From contig SUWG01000007.1 in assembly GCA_015061625.1 (NCBI GenBank), positions 1 to 64,000 of the forward strand: 64,000 bases of DNA, given 5' to 3'. The notes beneath the pieces are model-generated. The model was given only the letters and a program-made list of their open reading frames with translations. It was not told the DNA's origin and searched no databases. Within the stretch, counting starts at the first letter, position 1, and the number at the start of each line of letters is the position of its first letter. The DNA comes from Lentisphaerota bacterium. Lineage in GTDB: Bacteria; Verrucomicrobiota; Lentisphaeria; Victivallales; Victivallaceae. Of this stretch, positions 19,235-28,662 are shown one piece after another. Made by a program: the position numbers and the translations under genes.

Positions 19235-19307
19235 CCGGTAGAGCGATTACCGGCTCTTGGGCGTATTGTTACCGGTTATAGCCCGGTAGAGCGTTTATTG
19301 GCTCTTG
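19235..19307 (+). repeat. two direct copies of a 25-bp motif, period 48 bp
   Basis: ccggtagagcgattaccggctcttg (19235-19259) and ccggtagagcgtttattggctcttg (19283-19307), 22/25 identical. Confidence 0.75.
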
Positions 19308-19418
19308 TTCGCTTGAGGGGAGGCAAAAAGGCTGATACCAGACCGGATTTAGCTCTTAACGGGCAAAAGTGCATTCGACTGCGGTCTGCGCGGTTTCCCG
19401 TGACAAATACGACCGTTT

Positions 19419-19468
19419 GCAGTCTGCTTTGATCGTCCGTATCGTCCGTTGTGTCCGTATTGTCCGTT
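19419..19468 (-). repeat. right arm of the inverted repeat running into four 9-bp tandem units
   Basis: gcagtctgctttgatcgtccgtatcgtccgtt; units tcgtccgta/tcgtccgtt/gtgtccgta/ttgtccgtt at 19433-19468. Confidence 0.75.
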
Positions 19469-19525
19469 ATCTGCCGGCTCATATCCGGCCTATCCGGCCG
19501 GTTTAACCAAAGGACAATAACCAAA

Positions 19526-19569
19526 AATTGACATAGGTTTTACCGTGTTTAAAGTAATTGACATAGGTT
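19526..19569 (+). repeat. two exact 14-bp direct repeats AATTGACATAGGTT, 30-bp spacing
   Basis: 19526-19539 and 19556-19569, just upstream of the GntR-type regulator promoter. Confidence 0.7.
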
Positions 19570-19597
19570 GTTTTTTGATGTTTTATCCGATACGTTA

Positions 19598-19626
19598 TTG
19601 ACAAAACGATATCTGTGAAGTATAAT
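19598..19626 (+). promoter_or_regulatory. promoter of the GntR/LacI-type regulator
   Basis: TTGACA-17-TATAAT, both hexamers consensus. Confidence 0.8.
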
Positions 19627-19659
19627 ATAAATAAAAAGCAATGTCGTGGATTTTGAATT

Positions 19660-20745
19660 ATGCTCACGAATTTTAAATATCAATTTGATTCCGGTTCTGC
19701 GGTGCCGAAATATCGGCAGTTTGCAGATGCTCTGGCAGAGTATCTGACCGGCGGTGATGTTCCACCGGGCAGTAAATTGCCCAATGACCGGGCCCTTGCC
19801 GCGAAATACGGTATCGCGGTGGTCACGATGTCTAAAGCATTGGGCGTGTTGGCCAAAAGAGGGATTCTTGAGCGGCGTATCGGCGCCGGAACATTTGTTT
19901 CTTTACAGACACCGAAAAACGGTTACCGGATCGGTCTGGTCTGTCATGAAACGATCTCGCTTGATCAGGGTTTTGTCAGTGCTTTGTGGGATGAGTTGTT
20001 CCGTCAGGCCCCGCAATACAATGTCGATTTACTTACTTTGAAACGGAGTCCAAAAGAGTATTTACGGGCCGTAAAGTCTTATAAGCTGGATGGTTTGATC
20101 GTATTAAGTGCCAAGAAAGAGTTTATGCCTGAATTGCATAATTTTGTTGCTCACGGAATGAATCTGGTTCAGGTCGGTATGTTTCATAAAGACTATCCGG
20201 ATATATCCTTCGGAACTGATCACGAGCATTCTGCTTCGGAAATCGTCCGGTATCTTGCCGGTCTGGGACACCGGAAGATCGGTTTTATAAAATTGCTGAT
20301 CCACGGTTCGGCACACATATCTACCGGCAAAAGGATATATGGATATATGTCGGCTATGTATAAAAACAGTTTGCCTTTGAATCCGGATTGGATCATTGAG
20401 TGTGACTCTGATATGAAGCAACTGGCTGAAGCTGTTTACCGGTTGCATGATTTGAAAGAATTGCCCAGTGCATTTATTTTGGATAGCATCCGGTTTGCAC
20501 CGATAGTTTATCATATCATGCGTACCCTGGATTTGAATATACCGCAGGATATTTCATTGATCAGTTTTGACAATGCCGCTTTGTGCGGGCAGTTGCAGCC
20601 GGGATTGACCACTTACGGACATGATGCCGGATTGCTGGTAACTAAAGTTTTTGATCACCTGTGCTGTAAAAGAAATCATGATTCAAAGCCGATCGATGCC
20701 GTATTGACTGAACGTGGAAGTTGTGCAGTTGTCACGACCGTATAA
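19660..20745 (+). CDS. GntR-type HTH with LacI-like sugar-binding domain
   Basis: PKYRQFADALAEYLTGGDVPPGSKLPNDRALAAKYGIAVVTMSKALGVLAKRGILERRIGAGTFV, then a periplasmic-binding-like domain with HSASEIVRYLAGLGHRKIGFI. Confidence 0.88.
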   Translation: MLTNFKYQFDSGSAVPKYRQFADALAEYLTGGDVPPGSKLPNDRALAAKYGIAVVTMSKALGVLAKRGILERRIGAGTFVSLQTPKNGYRIGLVCHETISLDQGFVSALWDELFRQAPQYNVDLLTLKRSPKEYLRAVKSYKLDGLIVLSAKKEFMPELHNFVAHGMNLVQVGMFHKDYPDISFGTDHEHSASEIVRYLAGLGHRKIGFIKLLIHGSAHISTGKRIYGYMSAMYKNSLPLNPDWIIECDSDMKQLAEAVYRLHDLKELPSAFILDSIRFAPIVYHIMRTLDLNIPQDISLISFDNAALCGQLQPGLTTYGHDAGLLVTKVFDHLCCKRNHDSKPIDAVLTERGSCAVVTTV

Positions 20746-20769
20746 TACTAATGGAAAGGGAAATAAAAA

Positions 20770-21681
20770 ATGACCAAACTCCACCATGATAGAGTAAAGC
20801 ATCAAGGTTTTACTCTGATTGAACTGCTCGTAAGCACAGTTATCTCATCATTGCATTTTTTGACACAAAAATCTTACCGCACGGCATCATCAAAAAGTAT
20901 CCCGCTTTTCTTTGAAAGCGAAAGGGGGCGCGGGGGAAAGGGAAAACTCTCTTTTCCCGTGAAAAGAAAGTTTTCCTTGTCCACCGCACACTCATTTACT
21001 TTAATAGAATTGCTCGTGGTCATTGCCATCATCGCCATATTGGCGGCGATCCTGCTTCCGGCGCTCAACTCTGCCAGAGAGCGCGGGCGCAGTGCGGCGT
21101 GTATCAATAATCTCAAGCAGATCGGTAATGCGGCAGCGATGTACCAAGGGGATAATGATGACTTTTTTCCTTTCGTCAATGCCAATTATTCCAGTACTCA
21201 AATACATTTGCATTATGCTCCGTATCTGGGAGATAAGGAAATTTGGTATTGTCCGAGTAAGCCGGCATCCAAAGTGGGGTTGCAAATAGGCTATGCTCCG
21301 AGTATGCTGGTTTCCGGTTTTGACGAATGGATGAATAACAGTCGCGGAGCCAAAAGATCTCCGGTCAAAGTTACCAAAATCAATAATCCGACTTCCATCG
21401 TGCAAGTTGCTGATGGTCCGTATTACGGGGATTGTCTGCTGCCTTATGACAGTGGCATTGACAGTTCCGCATTGAGTACACTCAATGATTCATTTCAAGT
21501 ACATATATTTTTCAAATTCACTCAATACGGTTCTTATCCCCGCCCGGCGCACCGGCATAACGGCAATGTAAACTATGTTGCCGTGGCAGGAAATGTAGCG
21601 ACACTTGATCCTGAAACGCTTATCAGCAGTCGTGATTCCAATAACTGGCCGACCTATTGGTACAGTGGATGGTTTGAATAA
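20770..21681 (+). CDS. type II secretion pseudopilin-like (DUF1559-type) protein with duplicated N-terminal motif
   Basis: [10 protein letters not shown] at codons 13-21 and [60 protein letters not shown] at codons 75 onward. Confidence 0.85.
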   Translation: MTKLHHDRVKHQGFTLIELLVSTVISSLHFLTQKSYRTASSKSIPLFFESERGRGGKGKLSFPVKRKFSLSTAHSFTLIELLVVIAIIAILAAILLPALNSARERGRSAACINNLKQIGNAAAMYQGDNDDFFPFVNANYSSTQIHLHYAPYLGDKEIWYCPSKPASKVGLQIGYAPSMLVSGFDEWMNNSRGAKRSPVKVTKINNPTSIVQVADGPYYGDCLLPYDSGIDSSALSTLNDSFQVHIFFKFTQYGSYPRPAHRHNGNVNYVAVAGNVATLDPETLISSRDSNNWPTYWYSGWFE

Positions 21682-21704
21682 TTGAGCAGAGGATTTTTAT
21701 TGTT

Positions 21705-24700
21705 ATGAAAAGATTGATTTTGATTGCTGCGACACTTTTTGTGTGGTGCGTATCAGCGGAAGTTTATTTTGAAGCGGAAGATTTCAAAGGAAATGGCATC
21801 GTACAAAATGACCCATCGGCGGGGGGCGGCAAGATCGTTACCGGAAGCAACTGGTATGTTTTTGTGAAAGATATTCCGATTCCGGAAGGCAAAAATTTCT
21901 GTTTTATCCGGGTGCGCTCGGCGGTCAAGGCCAATTGGTTTCTTGCTTATGATCCGCAACGCCCCTTTGGCTGGTTTCAGACTCCGGGCAATAATGAATG
22001 GATTTGGGTCCGGATCGGGGAATTTCAGAAAAATGACCGTAACAACGGTTTGATGCCGCAGATTTTTATGCAAAAACCGGTCGGGGCCGATAAGACCGAT
22101 GGAGCTGTGGATGCGGTGGTTTTTGCTGCCAATAAAGATGAAGCACAAAGGATTTTTCAAGAGCGGAATACCCCGTCAGAGTCCGGAAATAATTTTTACA
22201 TGGAAGCCGAGCGTTATAAGGGTAACGGTCTGGTAGCAAACGATCCGTCAGCCGGCGGTGGTAAAATCGTTACCGGTAAAACGTGGTATGTTTTTGCGAA
22301 AAATATTCCGATTCCGGATGTTGGAAAAAGACTTTATTGTTTTGTCCGGGTGCGTACTGCATTGCCTGCAATGTGGTTTCTTGCTTACGATACCGCCAAA
22401 CCGTTTGGCTGGTTCCGCACTCCCGGCAATAACGAATGGGTTTGGGTATGTATCGGATCATTTCAAAAAACAGAAACAAATAATGGCTTGATGCCGCAAA
22501 TCTTTTTGCAGAAACCGGCCTCGTCGACATCTGCTCAAAGTACTGACGGCGCAATGGATGCGATAGTTTTTACTGAAAGCAATGATCCGGCTTGTGCGGA
22601 GGAGATTTTCAATCAGCAAAAAGATAAAAAAACGGAAAGTGCCGGTGCCGCTGAAAATGCGGCTCTGGCACACCTGGCAGGAGTTCAGAGGTTTTATTCT
22701 GTCCGTCAGGTGGCAGCTCCGCCGGTGATCGATGGTTTGCTTGATGATGCGGCTTACCGGGATGCTCCGGAAGCCGCTGATTTTATATTGCTGGGTGCCA
22801 GGGCGTTTGCCAGTCAGAAAACTGTGGTCAAAGTGGTTTGGCATGGTGATTGCATCTATATTGCTGCGAAACTTTATGAGTCGCAGATGCCGTTGTTGCG
22901 TCGTTTACGCACACAGGATAATGATTCGGTATGGAGCGATGATTGTTTTGAAATGTATTTTGATCCCGGTCACTCCCGTAAAAAAGCATTTCAATTAGTG
23001 GTCAATCCCAATGGGGTAAAGCAGGATAGTTCTTTGAAAAGGAGAATTGACGAAGCCGGATTTTCTGATTTGAAACTTTCCTGGGATGTCGCTGTACACC
23101 GGGCGGCAGATTATTGGACGGTCGAGGCCAAAATCCCGTTGAAACTGCTGACTTTTGATGAGGTGGTTCCCGGTACGGTTTGGGGAGTTAATTTCTGCCG
23201 TTCGGAAATCCCTTCCGGGGAAAAGAGTTTCTGGAACAATACCGGGGAGTATTTTTTCAAACCGGAACGTTACGGGATCATGCACTTCGGTGATGCTCCG
23301 GGGAATCCGCAGACGATCTCCATGAATAGTGAAAAAGGAGAATTGGCGATTGAATTTGCTCCTTTGATTCCGGTCGATTTAACTCTTTCCGGCCGTGTGT
23401 CTGGCAGTGAAAACGCTGCTGTGCAAAAGGTCAGTTTGACTGGACCGGTTACGCTTTCCATTCCGGTCAGCAGTAAAGAGCGTAAATTTACGGTACAGGT
23501 CGATTTGGGAGCCGATGGCAGACACAGTTCCTTTGCGGTTGATGTACGCAATTATCAGGATGGTTTGCTTTCAACTCTCTGGCCGAGTGAAGAAAGGAAT
23601 AACCGTTTACCGATTCTTTTCGGAACGGTTCAACACTCTTTCTGGCTGTTTGCCAATCATACTGCGGCTCCGGTCGGGAATATTCAGGCGGTTATTACCT
23701 TGCCGGAAGGAATCGAATTACTTGATCCGACTACCGACATTCCTCATAATTTTTATCGCAGATGCCGTTTGGCCGGAATGGAAAAGATTCAACTGGAAGG
23801 TAAAAATTTTACCCGTTATACGATAGATATTACCGGTACGTTGAACCCGGTGGATATCCGTAATTTGCGTTTTTTTGACGGGATAACGATCTATTTGAAG
23901 TGTGTCGATCCGGCTTTGATCGGTCAGAAACTCCAATGCAGTACCATGATCCGCTCCGGAAATCTGATAGAGGAGGAAAATTTGACTACGCTTGAAATTC
24001 TGCCGCCGCGAGCAGGGATCCAGCCGGAAAGATTGATTGTCCATAACTGGCTTTGGACCTGGCATTCGTATACTGCCTGCACCAATGATTTTCTGGCTTC
24101 GATGAAAACGGTCGGTTTCAACAGTGTTGAAGCTGATGGTACCCAGTTTATTCCCGGCAGACGTGCTGTTTTTGCCGCCAATGGTTTGAGTTTGATCAAT
24201 AATATGTTCTGGGAGTTTCACGGTACGCCCGGCGGAGCGGCTGCGCCGGCGGTCAAGTTTGATGGTACGGTCAATAATTCCCGACTGTGTCCGACTGCAA
24301 TGCTTGAGAATAATGGTCGTGTTTTGCTGATCAACCGGGAGAGATTGCTCGCTGATATCCGGGAGGGGTCAATGGGAGTTGTTTGGGATTTGGAAGGCCC
24401 CAAATGCTGGGATTTATGTTTTTGTGAACGTTGTATTGAAGCATTTCGCAAATTTGCTGAAATTGCCGAAAGCGTCGTACTTACGCCGCAAATCATCCGT
24501 GAAAAGCATAATCAGAGTTGGATACGTTTCTGTTGCCGTCAAAGTACGGAAATTAGCCGTATTATCCGGGAGGAATTCCGCCGGATCAATCCCGCTGCTA
24601 AATTCGGTTTTTATTCCGGTCTGCCATCGTTGGATACTATGGAAACTTACCGGGCTGATTGGGAAAGTGCGGCCGGATATATTGATTTGGCGTTGTTGAG

Positions 24701-25265
24701 TTACTATACCAACTCTTTTGCATCATTGGATTCTACATTTACCGAAGGCATGATGCGTCATATCCGCAGTTTGAAAGATATGGCAAGACGTCATAATAAC
24801 GAATTGCAGGTTTGGGCGACACTGACTCCGGGATATATGCGTAATTCATCAATGGTGCCGCCGCCGGAATTGATAAAACTGGCGGTGCTGCGTTCTTTTG
24901 CTTCCGGTGCTGATGGTGTATCTTTCTGGTGGTGGGGGCCGTTTGATGGAGATTATTATGACCAACTGGCACAGGCTACGGCGGTGATCGGAAAATATGA
25001 GAGGTTCTTTTTAGCCGGAGAGAGTGGTATTTCGCTCAAATATGCCTCTCGCCGGCAGGGACGTTATTCGACCTATACGGCAACAGTGGATGGTGCGGAA
25101 TTTATGTTGTTGCTCAACCATTCATCAGTGGAGATTGAATTGGATTTTGAAAATCCGGGAAACCGGAATTTTGTTGATGAATTCAATGAAAAAAGTTACG
25201 GCACCGGAAAATTTACTTTGCGTTTGCCGCCATATGGATTCATAACGCTTTGCTCCGGCAGGTAA
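21705..25265 (+). CDS. large secreted modular carbohydrate-active protein (two N-terminal CBM-like repeats, CBM9-like domain, putative glycosidase-like TIM barrel)
   Basis: Signal peptide. Repeats VYFEAEDFKGNGIVQNDPSAGGGKIVTG / FYMEAERYKGNGLVANDPSAGGGKIVTG. PPVIDGLLDDAAYRDAPEA (CBM9-like). C-terminal GVVWDLEGPKCWDLCFCERCIEAF...GVSFWWWGPFDGDYYDQLAQA. Confidence 0.7.
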   Translation: MKRLILIAATLFVWCVSAEVYFEAEDFKGNGIVQNDPSAGGGKIVTGSNWYVFVKDIPIPEGKNFCFIRVRSAVKANWFLAYDPQRPFGWFQTPGNNEWIWVRIGEFQKNDRNNGLMPQIFMQKPVGADKTDGAVDAVVFAANKDEAQRIFQERNTPSESGNNFYMEAERYKGNGLVANDPSAGGGKIVTGKTWYVFAKNIPIPDVGKRLYCFVRVRTALPAMWFLAYDTAKPFGWFRTPGNNEWVWVCIGSFQKTETNNGLMPQIFLQKPASSTSAQSTDGAMDAIVFTESNDPACAEEIFNQQKDKKTESAGAAENAALAHLAGVQRFYSVRQVAAPPVIDGLLDDAAYRDAPEAADFILLGARAFASQKTVVKVVWHGDCIYIAAKLYESQMPLLRRLRTQDNDSVWSDDCFEMYFDPGHSRKKAFQLVVNPNGVKQDSSLKRRIDEAGFSDLKLSWDVAVHRAADYWTVEAKIPLKLLTFDEVVPGTVWGVNFCRSEIPSGEKSFWNNTGEYFFKPERYGIMHFGDAPGNPQTISMNSEKGELAIEFAPLIPVDLTLSGRVSGSENAAVQKVSLTGPVTLSIPVSSKERKFTVQVDLGADGRHSSFAVDVRNYQDGLLSTLWPSEERNNRLPILFGTVQHSFWLFANHTAAPVGNIQAVITLPEGIELLDPTTDIPHNFYRRCRLAGMEKIQLEGKNFTRYTIDITGTLNPVDIRNLRFFDGITIYLKCVDPALIGQKLQCSTMIRSGNLIEEENLTTLEILPPRAGIQPERLIVHNWLWTWHSYTACTNDFLASMKTVGFNSVEADGTQFIPGRRAVFAANGLSLINNMFWEFHGTPGGAAAPAVKFDGTVNNSRLCPTAMLENNGRVLLINRERLLADIREGSMGVVWDLEGPKCWDLCFCERCIEAFRKFAEIAESVVLTPQIIREKHNQSWIRFCCRQSTEISRIIREEFRRINPAAKFGFYSGLPSLDTMETYRADWESAAGYIDLALLSYYTNSFASLDSTFTEGMMRHIRSLKDMARRHNNELQVWATLTPGYMRNSSMVPPPELIKLAVLRSFASGADGVSFWWWGPFDGDYYDQLAQATAVIGKYERFFLAGESGISLKYASRRQGRYSTYTATVDGAEFMLLLNHSSVEIELDFENPGNRNFVDEFNEKSYGTGKFTLRLPPYGFITLCSGR

Positions 25266-25288
25266 ATCCGGGGAAAATGAAATAAAAA

Positions 25289-25329
25289 ATGCATCCGGGG
25301 AATATCATATTCTGCGGATGCATTTTTTT
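25289..25329 (+). terminator. intrinsic terminator
   Basis: ATGCATCCG...CGGATGCAT then TTTTTT. Confidence 0.85.
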
Positions 25330-25342
25330 GTGTGAAGTTATA

Positions 25343-26242
25343 TTACCGGATGTTGCGCAGGAAGTAGCGTTTGAAGAAACGTTCCGGGTCGAGGGAACGT
25401 TTGGCGTGGCGCAAAGTTTCTTCATTCATATCCTGTTCACGATTCATGAATTTGGCTTTGCCCCGCAGGGCGATGGCCAGTTGCCAAGTGAGGGTTTGGG
25501 ATGCACCCTTGACGGCATGATCGGCTTTTTCGAAGTGGATATCCACCGTATCTGAAGCGGGAAGAGTGCTGTATACGGACAAACCGGCAGGATAGTCCGG
25601 TTCGGCGAAGAGCAGAATACCGGAAAGACCGAGTTCTTCAAAGTTTTCCCAGGCGTATTTCAGGGCAATGGCTTCTTCATCCAGAAATTCGCATTGTTCC
25701 AACCGGGAATTGAGATCGCTGGCAAGTTTTGCTGCCACGGGGATATCTTCTTTGGTGATCTTGCGGACTTCGGCATAGGGCCAGTTAGCTTGGAATTGTT
25801 TGACGAGATTGTGTTTTTTGCGGAGTTTGGGGCCGGTGAAAGTGGCGATTTTCTCAACGGAAAAGAGATAATCGATTGCGCCTTCATCGTATTCCAACTC
25901 AAAGAATTGGTCACAATCGGGGTAGTCATCGAGGAAAGATTCCGGCACGTCATAGATGCCGCCATCGGTCAGACCGGCATCGGCAAAGGCTTTGCTGATG
26001 TTGAAAAGCAATTCCGGATCAGTTTTATCGCCGAGCGGGTAGTGAATGATTCTTGTAGCACGTTCAAAGACGACCAAACGTCCTTCGATTTCCACAAATT
26101 CGATACCGTAAGGGTCACGGTACATGAAAATATTGGGGAAACAGGCTTCACAACTCTGGCTGGCCATTTTGTCCAACTCTTTATTAAAACGCGCCCGGTC
26201 GGATAACTCCACCGGACGCAGAGATTTCAAACTGATTTTCAT
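25343..26242 (-). CDS. DUF2156-like (phosphatidylglycerol lysyltransferase C-terminal-like) protein
   Basis: ACFPNIFMYRDPYGIEFVEIEGRLVVF, KLRKKHNLVKQFQANWP, ...REQDMNEETLRHAKRSLDPERFFKRYFLR. Confidence 0.8.
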   Translation of the reverse strand: MKISLKSLRPVELSDRARFNKELDKMASQSCEACFPNIFMYRDPYGIEFVEIEGRLVVFERATRIIHYPLGDKTDPELLFNISKAFADAGLTDGGIYDVPESFLDDYPDCDQFFELEYDEGAIDYLFSVEKIATFTGPKLRKKHNLVKQFQANWPYAEVRKITKEDIPVAAKLASDLNSRLEQCEFLDEEAIALKYAWENFEELGLSGILLFAEPDYPAGLSVYSTLPASDTVDIHFEKADHAVKGASQTLTWQLAIALRGKAKFMNREQDMNEETLRHAKRSLDPERFFKRYFLRNIR

Positions 26243-26255
26243 ATTTTTCTATAAA

Positions 26256-27281
26256 TTATGCAGACCAAATACTGTTTTCCTGAAGCATTACACCGGTACC
26301 GTTGACGACAGCGTTGAGCGGTTCTTCGGCAACGAAAACCGGCAGGCCGGTTTCTTCGGTGAGCAATTTATCCAACCCGGCCAACTGTGCGCCACCGCCG
26401 GCGAGCATGATACCGCGGTCGAGCAGATCGGCAGCCAGAGCCGGAGGGCAGACATCCAAAGTTGCACGGACCGCTTCAATGATGCTGGAGACCGGGCCTT
26501 GAATGGCTTTGCGGATCTCCGCTGCGCTGACTTTGATGGTTTTGGGGTTGCGTGCGATCATATCCAAGCCGCCGATATCGATGGTCAATTCATCGCGCAC
26601 CGGATATGCACTGCCGATAGAGATTTTGATTTTTTCAGCGACGAGTTCGGCAATTTGCATATTGTATTCTTTTTTGAGATGCTGGATGATTGCCTGATCG
26701 AGCAGATCTCCGCCGACGCGGACGCTTTTGGTGCTGGCGATACCGGAAAGGGAGATCACAGCCACTTCGGTAGTACCACCGCCGATATCAACGATCATAT
26801 TACCGGTTGGCTCGGCCACCGGCAGGCCGACACCGACGGCGGCGGCCATGGATTCTTCCACGAGGACGACTTCTCCGGCTCCGGCGTGTTTGGCACTATC
26901 CATCACGGCACGTCTTTCCACTTCGGTAATGCCGGTCGGCACTGCGATAAGCACTCTGGGGCGGAGCAGACGTTTGTACCACGGAACGGTTTTGATCGCC
27001 TGTTGGATGAAGTAACGCAACATATCTTCGGTAACTTCATAGTTGGCGATAACGCCATCTTTCATCGGCCGTATGGCACTGAGGTTTTTCGGAGTTTTGC
27101 CCAACATCTCTTTTGCGGCTCTGCCGACAGCGATGACCTCTTTGGTATTATCCTTGATGGCCACCACTGATGGTTCATTAAGCACGACGCCCTGATCTTT
27201 GACGAAAACGAGGCAGTTGGCTGTGCCGAGGTCGAAACCGATATACGCTGAAAACATTCTCGCAAGGAATTGTGTACTCAT
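26256..27281 (-). CDS. mreB: rod shape-determining protein MreB
   Basis: YIGFDLGTANCLVFVKDQGVVLNEPSVVAI, IGEATGNM-type phosphate loop (VDIGGGTTEVAVISL), IMLAGGGAQLAGLDKLL. Confidence 0.96.
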   Translation of the reverse strand: MSTQFLARMFSAYIGFDLGTANCLVFVKDQGVVLNEPSVVAIKDNTKEVIAVGRAAKEMLGKTPKNLSAIRPMKDGVIANYEVTEDMLRYFIQQAIKTVPWYKRLLRPRVLIAVPTGITEVERRAVMDSAKHAGAGEVVLVEESMAAAVGVGLPVAEPTGNMIVDIGGGTTEVAVISLSGIASTKSVRVGGDLLDQAIIQHLKKEYNMQIAELVAEKIKISIGSAYPVRDELTIDIGGLDMIARNPKTIKVSAAEIRKAIQGPVSSIIEAVRATLDVCPPALAADLLDRGIMLAGGGAQLAGLDKLLTEETGLPVFVAEEPLNAVVNGTGVMLQENSIWSA

Positions 27282-27512
27282 TAGACCGCCTTTGCTGCTA
27301 AATTACTTCCCAAAAAACCGACATTCAAAACAAATTCCAAAAACACAAAAAATTGTCACCTATATAATAAAACTTATAAACGCATTTTTTTCAAGTAAAT
27401 TAATCACTAAAAGTTGCTTTTTTTGCAAAATAAGTGTATTTGAGTTTTGAAAAAGTGTTTCAGCGGTGATATTTTAAGAGATGACATAAAATATTATGAG
27501 TTGGAAAATGTG

Positions 27513-28622
27513 ATGATGAAAAGTAAGACAGTTATTCCGCAGAGCATGACAAAACTTGCTCCGTCAAAAGTTTTCCCGGTTTGCCATCCGGGGCAGTGGC
27601 GCAACGGTGTTGTCGTGAGAATGCCCAATCATCTTGGTGATGCGATAATGGCATTGCCGGCTTTGGTGGCCTTGAAAAGTGCCATGCCGGAAAATTGCGG
27701 TCTTTTTGTGGTCGCTCCGGCGAATTGTATGCAGCTTTATCAGTCGTTGTCCTGTGTGGATGAGATTGTGCCGCTGGCTCGTCCGCACAAATTCTGGAGT
27801 AAAGATGAGAAAAAGCAGGTCCGGCAGTTGCACGCCGGGGCGGCGTTGCTTTTCAATCATTCATTCCGGGATGCGCTTTGTTTCAAGTTGGCGGGGGTGC
27901 CGGAACTTTACGGAGAACCGACCCGCAACCGGGGGTTTTTGTTAAAGGGCAAATTCGCGTTTGAAAAGAAGCGGCGCGGAGAATACAGTAAATCGCATCA
28001 GGCAATGCGTTATATGGCTCTGGCGGAAGCGTTGGGCGGGAAAAGATTACCCGGATTCATGCCGGAATTGGTGATTCCGTGTCCGGCAGATGAGATCGTT
28101 GGTCCCGCTCCGGCACTGTTTCATCATCCAATGGTGTTGACCCTTGCTCCCGGGGCGGCTTACGGGGCGGCCAAACGCTGGCCGCATGAATATTATACCA
28201 AAGTTGCTGCCTGGTGGATCCGTCGCGGCGGCGTTGTGGCATTGTGCGGCAGTGGCGGAGAAAGTGGAATTTGTGAAGCGATACAGAAAGAACTTCCGGA
28301 AAACAGGGCATTCAATCTCTGTGGACAGACTGATTTGTTTGCCTTGATGTATCTTTTCCGTTTCAGCAAGTTCGTAGTGGCCAACGATTCCGGATTGATG
28401 CATCTGGCTTCGGCGGTGAAAGCACCGGGATTGACGGTATTCGGACCGACAGATCTGTATGATACCGGGCCGGTGGCGGATGATTGGCTGATGCTTCACG
28501 ACCGGGAGAAGTGTGCGCCGTGTCTGCGGCGGGTTTGTCCGAAAGGAGACCCGGTGTGTACTAAAAAGATAACTCCATTCATGGTCATCCGGGCGATAAA
28601 CCGGAAACTTTTCTGCAAGTAA
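27513..28622 (+). CDS. glycosyltransferase family 9 (heptosyltransferase-like)
   Basis: VVVRMPNHLGDAIMALPALVALK, LAPGAAYGAAKRWP, FVVANDSGLMHLASAVKAPGLTVFGPTD. Confidence 0.88.
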   Translation: MMKSKTVIPQSMTKLAPSKVFPVCHPGQWRNGVVVRMPNHLGDAIMALPALVALKSAMPENCGLFVVAPANCMQLYQSLSCVDEIVPLARPHKFWSKDEKKQVRQLHAGAALLFNHSFRDALCFKLAGVPELYGEPTRNRGFLLKGKFAFEKKRRGEYSKSHQAMRYMALAEALGGKRLPGFMPELVIPCPADEIVGPAPALFHHPMVLTLAPGAAYGAAKRWPHEYYTKVAAWWIRRGGVVALCGSGGESGICEAIQKELPENRAFNLCGQTDLFALMYLFRFSKFVVANDSGLMHLASAVKAPGLTVFGPTDLYDTGPVADDWLMLHDREKCAPCLRRVCPKGDPVCTKKITPFMVIRAINRKLFCK

Positions 28623-28662
28623 AAGAGCGCGCCGGGGGGCAACGGGGTATCGGCGGAGAAAA

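Noticed and set aside
19433-19468. CRISPR-like or VNTR reading of the 9-bp GTCCGT units
   Set aside because: No spacers and units too short for CRISPR. Kept only as tandem repeats within the intergenic element.
19205-19524. Small ORFs 19205-19432 (+) and 19276-19524 (-)
   Set aside because: Encoded by the intergenic repeats, with no start signal or homology-like motif.
26124-27170. 348-aa plus-strand ORF
   Set aside because: Antisense to mreB and the 5' end of the DUF2156 gene; no recognisable motif.
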